Source: Pseudobdellovibrio sp.
GTDB taxonomy: Bacteria > Bdellovibrionota > Bdellovibrionia > Bdellovibrionales > Bdellovibrionaceae
Assembly: GCA_025449725.1 (NCBI GenBank)
Contig: JANWIU010000010.1
Coordinates: 1 to 27,986 of the forward strand
Reading direction: 5' to 3'
DNA: 27,986 nt
Part shown: piece after piece, positions 22,482 through 27,986 of the stretch
How the letters are laid out: each line of letters starts with the position of its first letter
Numbering within the stretch: position 1 is the stretch's first letter
Position numbers and translations under genes: made by a program
The notes under the pieces: model-generated
Seen by the model: the letters and a program-made list of their open reading frames with translations, nothing else
Told to the model about the DNA's origin: nothing
Database searches by the model: none

Positions 22482-25169
22482 CTATTGGAATCGAGTCAGG
22501 GACTCTCTAAGCGAAACCACTTGTTCTTTTGACTGCTGTAGTAAAACGCGGTCGGCGGCGACAACATCCTCATCTGCATTCTGAACAAATTTTTCATTTG
22601 AAAGTTTGTTTGATAACAAAGTGACATCTTTTTCAAGCTTCTCAATTGTTTTTTGAATGCGTTTAATTTCTTCATTGAAGTCCACAAGACCCTCAAGCGG
22701 AATAATAACTTTCACGCGCGCATCACCAACAGCTACAGGTGCAACAGCGCATTTCATTAAATTGCCATCTTCACCGATTTCCATGTTTTCTAAACGTGCT
22801 AAAGTCATAATAGCAGAGCGATTGTGACTTAGAATTTTCTGCACGTCATCGTGAACTACACCCAGGCGCACATTCAGTTTTACAGCCGGACTAATGCGAT
22901 TTTCTCCGCGGATATTCCTGATGGCAGTAATAACTTCTTTTACAACGTCCACTTCCAGTTCCGCTTGTGGGCTGGAAAAAGAAAGCAGTTCGCGGTCATT
23001 TTCGATAGTCGGATAAAGGTCGATAATGCAGGCCTCTGATTTCAAAGGGAGACTCTTGTAAATTTCTTCTGTAATGAACGGGCAGAACGGATGCAGTAAA
23101 CGCAGTGTTCGGTTCAGGACATGAGCCATTACCAACTGGGTAGCATATTTTTCATCAACCGAAGACGAATTCATTATCGGTTTGGTGAATTCAATATACC
23201 AATCACAAAATTGGTTCCAGATAAACTGGTACAATGCTGTTGCCGCATCAGAAAAGCGCTCGTGCTCCAAAGCATCAGAAACTCTTTTCTCAGTGTCGGC
23301 AAGTTTTGTAATAATCCATTGATCAAAAACCGACAAATGAGTCTTCGCAGGCATTGCTTTTAAACCTTCACTCGGAACCTGAAAGTCCTGAAGGTTTGTC
23401 AGAACAAAGCGTGACGCATTCCAAACTTTATTCATAAAGTTTCGGTAGCCCTCAACACGCTGTTCGCTGAATTTGAAATCTTTTCCTGAAAATAAATGCG
23501 CTAAGAAACTGAATCGTAAGGCGTCGGCGCCGTATTTTTCAATCATGTCGATCGGATCTACCGAATTACCTAACGACTTAGACATCTTTCTGCCTTGAGA
23601 GTCGCGGACAAGCCCGTGAATGTAAACCGTTCTGAACGGGACATCTTTTTTAAACTCAAGCCCCATCATAATCATGCGGGCAACCCAGAAAAATATAATA
23701 TCGTGGCCCGTCACTAAATAATTGGTCGGATAAAAAGTTTTTTGGGTCTCAACACTTTTTGAATCTTCGCTTGGCCATCCCATTGTTGAGAACGCCCACA
23801 ACGCAGAACTGAACCAGGTATCAAGAACGTCATCTTCCTGCTTGATGTCTTTACTTTGGCAGTGCCCGCACACGGCTGGCGTTGATTCGCTTACAGTATG
23901 TTTGCTGCAAGTGTTGCAATGCCACGCGGGAATGCGATGCCCCCACCACAACTGGCGTGAAATACACCAGTCTTCAATAATGTTCATCCAGTGTAAGTAA
24001 ACTTTCGTCCACGATTCAGGTTCGAAGCGCAAAGTGCCGGATTCCACAACTCGTTTAGCCGGAACCGCCAAGTCCTGCATCTTCATAAACCATTGTTCAG
24101 AAAGAAAAGGCTCAACAACGGCCCCTGAGCGTGAACAGTGTCCGACAGAATGAATGTGCGGCTCTTCTTTTACTAAAAGATTAAGTGCTTTCAAATCTTC
24201 TAAAACTTTTTTGCGGGCTTCCGCAACTTTTAAACCTTGGTAAGGACCTGCGTTTTCATTTAACTCACATTTTTTTGTGAGAATATTAATGAATTCAAGA
24301 TTATGAGTTTTACCGATTTTATAATCGTTAAAGTCATGTGCCGGTGTAATTTTAACAACGCCTGATCCGAACTCTCTATCTACATAGGTGTCAGCGATAA
24401 TTTTAATTTTTCGGTTGATAAGCGGTACGGTAACCGTTTTCCCAATTAAAGCTTTGTAACGCTCGTCTTCAGGATGCACGCAAAGAGCCGTATCGCCCAG
24501 CATGGTTTCAGGACGAGTGGTAGCTACAGTTAAAAACTGATCTGTTCCATCAACAGGATAGTTGATGTGATACATTCCGCCCTTTACCTGCTGGTATTCA
24601 ACTTCAAGGTCAGATATCGCAGTTTCTAAAGGACCGCTCCAGTTTACAACCTTTAATCCTTTGTAAATGGAATTTTTATTATAAAGAGTAACGAAAACTT
24701 TTCTTACGGCATTAGAAACACCTTCGTCTAAAGTAAACGTTGCTCTTTCCCAGTCGCAAGAATCTCCCAGGCGTCGCATTTGGCGGTAAATACGGTCGCC
24801 GTATTCGTTCTTCCACTTCCAAACCTCATCGACGAACTTTTCGCGGCCCAACTGATGACGTGTGATATTTTTCTTTTTTAATTCTTTTTCAACTACGGTT
24901 TGAGTAGCGATACCGGCATGATCTGTACCCGGAAGCCACATCGTATTAAAACCGCTCATGCGCTTCCAGCGGATAAGCAGATCTTGAATGGTATGATCCA
25001 GCGCATGTCCTAAGTGCAAGAAACCTGTGACATTCGGTGGAGGAAGAATAATCGAAAATGGTGGCTTTGTAGATTGGTCTTCGGATTTAAAAAAACCGGA
25101 GCTTTCCCACCACTGGTAAACTTGAGACTCAACTTCTTGCGGATTGTAGCGATCGGCCATGTTTTTCAT
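22482..25169 (-). CDS. valS: Valyl-tRNA synthetase
   Basis: Class I synthetase that charges tRNA-Val, 895 residues, full length. The HIGH-type motif is PPPNVTGFLHLGHALD (43-58), with WLPGTDHAGIATQ after it. The editing domain block TTRPETMLGDTA is intact. A Cys-x2-Cys pair set (CNTCS and CGHCQ) precedes DVLDTWFSSALW, and the KMSKS loop is at 528-532 (KMSKSLGNSVDP). The C-terminal arm (about 825-890) is a charged coiled coil as expected. The first ATG is used here; an ATG three codons later (MADRYNP) is equally plausible, since only a weak GGCGG lies upstream. It begins 13 bp after the rhodanese-like gene and is probably the last gene of the MFS > rhodanese > valS transcript. Confidence 0.97.
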   Translation of the reverse strand: MKNMADRYNPQEVESQVYQWWESSGFFKSEDQSTKPPFSIILPPPNVTGFLHLGHALDHTIQDLLIRWKRMSGFNTMWLPGTDHAGIATQTVVEKELKKKNITRHQLGREKFVDEVWKWKNEYGDRIYRQMRRLGDSCDWERATFTLDEGVSNAVRKVFVTLYNKNSIYKGLKVVNWSGPLETAISDLEVEYQQVKGGMYHINYPVDGTDQFLTVATTRPETMLGDTALCVHPEDERYKALIGKTVTVPLINRKIKIIADTYVDREFGSGVVKITPAHDFNDYKIGKTHNLEFINILTKKCELNENAGPYQGLKVAEARKKVLEDLKALNLLVKEEPHIHSVGHCSRSGAVVEPFLSEQWFMKMQDLAVPAKRVVESGTLRFEPESWTKVYLHWMNIIEDWCISRQLWWGHRIPAWHCNTCSKHTVSESTPAVCGHCQSKDIKQEDDVLDTWFSSALWAFSTMGWPSEDSKSVETQKTFYPTNYLVTGHDIIFFWVARMIMMGLEFKKDVPFRTVYIHGLVRDSQGRKMSKSLGNSVDPIDMIEKYGADALRFSFLAHLFSGKDFKFSEQRVEGYRNFMNKVWNASRFVLTNLQDFQVPSEGLKAMPAKTHLSVFDQWIITKLADTEKRVSDALEHERFSDAATALYQFIWNQFCDWYIEFTKPIMNSSSVDEKYATQLVMAHVLNRTLRLLHPFCPFITEEIYKSLPLKSEACIIDLYPTIENDRELLSFSSPQAELEVDVVKEVITAIRNIRGENRISPAVKLNVRLGVVHDDVQKILSHNRSAIMTLARLENMEIGEDGNLMKCAVAPVAVGDARVKVIIPLEGLVDFNEEIKRIQKTIEKLEKDVTLLSNKLSNEKFVQNADEDVVAADRVLLQQSKEQVVSLRESLTRFQ

Positions 25170-25182
25170 AGCCGCCAGGATA

Positions 25183-25515
25183 TCAGACCTGCGAACGCTC
25201 GGTCACTAATTGCTGATAGCCGCCATCGACGACATAGACGTTTGTATATGCGAGCTTTTCCAGGTCTGCATATAGTTTCGTAGAGATCCGGCCATCAGGA
25301 CACAGTAGGACAATAGCATAATCCTTAGGAACCTTAGTAGCCTGGAGGTCTGCTACGACTTCCTTTTCCTGAATAAGCTTTTCGTAGTTTTGCACATGCA
25401 TTTTGTTAACACTCATATACCAATCAACAAGGCTGGAGCTGAGATTGTAAAAAATAAATGGCACTCGATTGTTTATTAAATTATCAAGTTGGAAGTAATT
25501 AATTTTGTTTAGCAT
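25183..25515 (-). CDS. Rhodanese-like domain protein
   Basis: A small cytoplasmic single-domain sulfurtransferase-like protein, 110 residues from the ATG at 25515 (118 from an in-frame ATG at 25539). The active-site loop LLCPDGRISTKL has the catalytic Cys (72 in the short form) and the CxxGxxS pattern, followed by the family-typical VYVVDGGYQQL at the end. The N-terminal half is less conserved and may have lost some structure. Either start overlaps the 3' end of the MFS gene, implying translational coupling. Whether it transfers sulfur or only binds a partner cannot be told; the position before valS is compatible with tRNA thiolation but not evidence for it. Confidence 0.78.
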   Translation of the reverse strand: MLNKINYFQLDNLINNRVPFIFYNLSSSLVDWYMSVNKMHVQNYEKLIQEKEVVADLQATKVPKDYAIVLLCPDGRISTKLYADLEKLAYTNVYVVDGGYQQLVTERSQV

Positions 25516-26770
25516 CGGTAGTACTTTCGCCTTCGGCATCAGGCTTCTTTTTTAGAATTTGCCCTGCGTTCGGGATTTCATTAAAAATTGTTATGACAAC
25601 AAATAGGCCCAGTAGTGCCATGGCGCCCGACAAGATAAAGGGAGACTGAATCGTAAGCGCGCTGTACAAAGCACCGCCAACAGCGGGACCAATAATGCGG
25701 CCCAAAGAAGACATCCCTTGAGTCGTTCCTAAAACGGTGCCTTGCTCTTCCGAGTTGGTCAAAAGTGAAATGGAACCGAGCGTGGATGGATTCGTAAAAC
25801 CTACGCCTACAGCAAGAAAAGTCTGAGCTAAAGCCAAAATCCAGATTGAATCTGAAACCACGATACCGGTCAAACCAATGGTCATAAATGTAAGGCCTGC
25901 TCTTAAAACATGTTTTTCACCGAGTTTAGGAATAAGCTTACGGACCAAATACCCCTGGGTGATAACAATAATCACGCCGATATAGGCGAATCCGAAACTG
26001 ACTTCTTTTAATCCCCAGCCAAATTTATCTTTTGTATACAATATGAGTGTCGCTTCCATGGTCGACATCGCAAGTGATGAAAGTAAAAAGACAAACATCA
26101 ATGGGCCAACGGTATCAACTTTAAAATAGTAAATGAGTCTTTTGAAAAGTGTTTGCTCAGTAACCTTTGTTGTTCCGAATTGCCGGCTCTCCTTCAAAAA
26201 TTTCAGTGCAAACAAAAACGTGAAGGCACAAAGACCCGCGACCCAGTACGAGCTGAAGCTTGTTCTGAAGTACGGATCGGTAGACAAATGCTCGGCCCAG
26301 ATCGTTAGGCCACCGCCAATGGCGGGTCCGAATAAAAATCCAAGACCGAATGCTGCTCCTATTAGGGCCATTCCTTTGGATCTTTCATTTGCTGGGGTTA
26401 CATCCGAGATATAAGCCGAAGCTGTTGAAATTGATGCGCCGAAAAAACCGGACAACAGGCGGGCAAAAAATAAAAAGCCGAGTGTTTGAGCTTGAGCAAA
26501 CAATAAATAGGATAAAGCTTCGCCCGCTAAACAAAAAAGTAATATAGGTCTGCGGCCATGTTTGTCGCTTAACTTGCCCCAAAGCGGAGAAAATATAAAT
26601 TGCATAAAAGAATAGGCCGACATCAATAGCCCGGTTTCAAATGCCGAGGCTCCAAGCTGCACACTTAATAACGGAATAGTGGGAATGACGATTCCGAAGC
26701 CGAGCAAATAGATAAACACTGTCAAAAAAATGATGACCAGTGGTTTTTTATCTTGTGACAAAGTAGACAT
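25499..26770 (-). CDS. MFS efflux transporter, TetA/DHA1-like
   Basis: A 423-residue inner-membrane antiporter of the major facilitator superfamily, drug:H+ DHA1 type. It has 12 predicted hydrophobic helices, with motif A GKLSDKHGRRPILL between helices 2 and 3 and the antiporter motif C GAAFGLGFLFGPAIGG in helix 5. The first helix YLLGFGIVIPTIPLL is typical of TetA-like proteins. The C-terminus is polar and charged (KKKPDAEGESTTDAKQN). Substrate is not predictable from sequence; drug resistance should not be assumed. The gene is divergent from the downstream outer-membrane gene across about 60-70 bp, which must hold both promoters. No strong ribosome binding site is visible before the ATG. 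Confidence 0.9.
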   Translation of the reverse strand: MSTLSQDKKPLVIIFLTVFIYLLGFGIVIPTIPLLSVQLGASAFETGLLMSAYSFMQFIFSPLWGKLSDKHGRRPILLFCLAGEALSYLLFAQAQTLGFLFFARLLSGFFGASISTASAYISDVTPANERSKGMALIGAAFGLGFLFGPAIGGGLTIWAEHLSTDPYFRTSFSSYWVAGLCAFTFLFALKFLKESRQFGTTKVTEQTLFKRLIYYFKVDTVGPLMFVFLLSSLAMSTMEATLILYTKDKFGWGLKEVSFGFAYIGVIIVITQGYLVRKLIPKLGEKHVLRAGLTFMTIGLTGIVVSDSIWILALAQTFLAVGVGFTNPSTLGSISLLTNSEEQGTVLGTTQGMSSLGRIIGPAVGGALYSALTIQSPFILSGAMALLGLFVVITIFNEIPNAGQILKKKPDAEGESTTDAKQN

Positions 26771-26843
26771 AACTCGACTTTCGACTGCTGCAAATCTGCT
26801 GTATATTTTCTAGCAATTTAGATACTATAAAATGGATATGAAA

Positions 26844-27854
26844 ATGACTAGATTTATTCCTTTGATTTTCTGCATGTTGTCTACTTATCAAGCTGTTTCC
26901 GCTGAGGAAGTCTATAAGCCTTTTGTTGCCGGAAGATTTGATTCCTACTTGTCGGCTGAGTACTTCTCCTCTTCAGGAAACTACGATTCCGGCGGTGCAA
27001 AGCAAAATCTTATTTCAGGAGCCAGCTTTCAAAATATCAGTACAGAGCTGAGTGCGCGCTACCTGTTTTGGGATAAGTTCGGAATCTACACTGGCTTGCT
27101 GTTTAACAATGTTCAAACCAGTAACGGTGTTCGTGACCGTGCGAATTCGGCGTTAGCTTATTATTCATTCGGTGCTGACCTGGAAGTTTACCGCAATTTA
27201 AACTGGTCGGTTTATGTTGATGGGAATTATAGAATGGCAAATGAGTCCATCAATGTAACCGGTGACGATGCCATTGCCAGCGATGGTGCAAATGAAGCCA
27301 TTGTCTCCGCTGTAACTATTTTTCAGAATGAGTCTTGGAGATTCTACGGAAAAGCCGGCTACGATTACCGAACAGAAGGACTGTCTGCTTTAGTACGCTA
27401 CGGTGTGGGCGGGGACTACTCTTTTGGTTCTTTAAAAGTCGGTTTGAATCTGCCGGGTTATGCAACGGTGCAAGACGACGAAAAAACCGCAACACCAATT
27501 GACCGCGATTTGGTAACAACACGGGTAAATGGCGGAAGCCGCAAATACTATGCTGTTAATCCAAACTCTCTGGAAGCGCAAATCTACGCGGTATACAACT
27601 GGGGAAAAGATTTAGCCCTTAAAGTTTATGGTGGCAACACCATCACTGGTTCTAATTCGGCAGAAGGTTTCACAGGAGGCCTCGCCCTGAACTGGGGTTT
27701 TGGAATGGCTAAAAAAGCAATTCGCTCTCAGGATCTGCCGAATAATTCAAATTTACCTGACGACGAAGCCGGTTTCAAAGTCGATACAAACGATGGTGTT
27801 GATCAAGGAATTTTCCAGAAAAGCCAAACGGCTCCGGCACCGAAAAAGAAGTAG
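26844..27854 (+). CDS. Outer-membrane beta-barrel protein with C-terminal extension
   Basis: A secreted barrel protein of 336 residues from ATG 26844; ATGs at 26832 and 26838 are in frame and possible (340 and 338 residues). The start at 26844 is chosen because TGGAT lies about seven bases upstream. The signal peptide ends AVSA before EEVYKPF. The body shows repeated amphipathic strands with aromatic girdles (SAEYF, TELSARYLFW, NWSVYVDGNYRM, WRFYGKAGYDYR). A barrel-like terminal strand LALNWGFGM is followed by about 50 polar residues ending APAPKKK, an unusual tail beyond the expected aromatic C-terminus. It has no obvious similarity to the two porins at 5814-8138. Its stop is 15 bp before a long inverted repeat. 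Confidence 0.8.
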   Translation: MTRFIPLIFCMLSTYQAVSAEEVYKPFVAGRFDSYLSAEYFSSSGNYDSGGAKQNLISGASFQNISTELSARYLFWDKFGIYTGLLFNNVQTSNGVRDRANSALAYYSFGADLEVYRNLNWSVYVDGNYRMANESINVTGDDAIASDGANEAIVSAVTIFQNESWRFYGKAGYDYRTEGLSALVRYGVGGDYSFGSLKVGLNLPGYATVQDDEKTATPIDRDLVTTRVNGGSRKYYAVNPNSLEAQIYAVYNWGKDLALKVYGGNTITGSNSAEGFTGGLALNWGFGMAKKAIRSQDLPNNSNLPDDEAGFKVDTNDGVDQGIFQKSQTAPAPKKK

Positions 27855-27869
27855 AAGTCTACTTTCCGA

Positions 27870-27986
27870 TTTTAAGTTTTTCGAAAGATAAATAAATTAG
27901 AAAATCCAAATAATTCTCGACTAGGGCTGTTTGTGGAGAGAATTATTTGGATTTTCTAATTTATTTATCTTTCGAAAAACTTAAAA
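27870..27986. repeat. Perfect 49-bp inverted repeat at the window end, likely terminator element
   Basis: Arms 27870-27918 and 27938-27986 are exact reverse complements around a 19-nt loop. The right arm runs to the last base of the window, so the repeat may be longer. It is very AT-rich and starts 15 bp after the outer-membrane gene. A 12-nt block (27870-27881) and a 7-nt block (27886-27892) recur at the same spacing in the inverted repeat at 144-360. Confidence 0.92.

Noticed and set aside
25499..26770. Tetracycline-resistance determinant
   Set aside because: Only general DHA1 antiporter motifs are visible; TetA-like MFS proteins have many substrates and no resistance context is present.

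Overview
The window looks like a chromosomal segment of a Gram-negative bacterium, most likely a member of the Bdellovibrionota (Bdellovibrio-type predators or relatives). Reasons: two paralogous porin-like outer-membrane proteins with signal peptides and C-terminal aromatic residues; housekeeping genes (rnr, ubiB-type kinase, trmO, valS) mixed with many degradative or uptake genes; moderate GC by eye. The taxonomic call rests on remembered protein style, not on a search. No rRNA, tRNA, CRISPR array, transposase or integrase was found.

Layout. 1-154 (+) is the 3' end of msrA, cut by the window start. 144-360 is a very long nested inverted repeat between msrA and a convergent LysR-type regulator. 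366-5268 (-) is the operon rnr > ubiB-like kinase > lysR; rnr and the kinase gene overlap by 146 bp. 5269-5813 is an AT-rich gap with candidate promoters. 5814-8138 (+) holds a probably very highly expressed porin with a clear terminator, then a diverged paralog. 8139-14797 (-) is a possible nucleic-acid scavenging locus: FAD oxidoreductase > BMP-family binding protein > ABC ATPase > two permeases > secreted S1/P1-superfamily zinc hydrolase. 14968-22424 (+) holds a tricorn-type protease, two unrecognised membrane proteins coupled to trmO, a 2-oxoglutarate/Fe(II) oxygenase and an anchored hypothetical protein. 22482-26770 (-) is MFS exporter > rhodanese-like protein > valS. 26844-27854 (+) is a third outer-membrane barrel, followed by a perfect 49-bp inverted repeat reaching the last base of the window.

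How the genes fit together. The secreted S1/P1-type enzyme would cut nucleic acids (or lipids), and the BMP-type ABC importer next to it would take up nucleosides, a sensible pair for an organism that digests other cells. Tricorn would finish cytoplasmic peptide degradation and RNase R would recycle structured RNA. These are inferences from family membership.

Most striking pattern. The three convergent gene junctions in the window, plus the 3' junction at its right end, carry inverted repeats that overlap or abut the coding ends. Two of them are far longer than ordinary rho-independent terminators and share a 12-nt block plus a 7-nt block at identical spacing. They may be a family of long bidirectional terminator or double-stranded-RNA elements.
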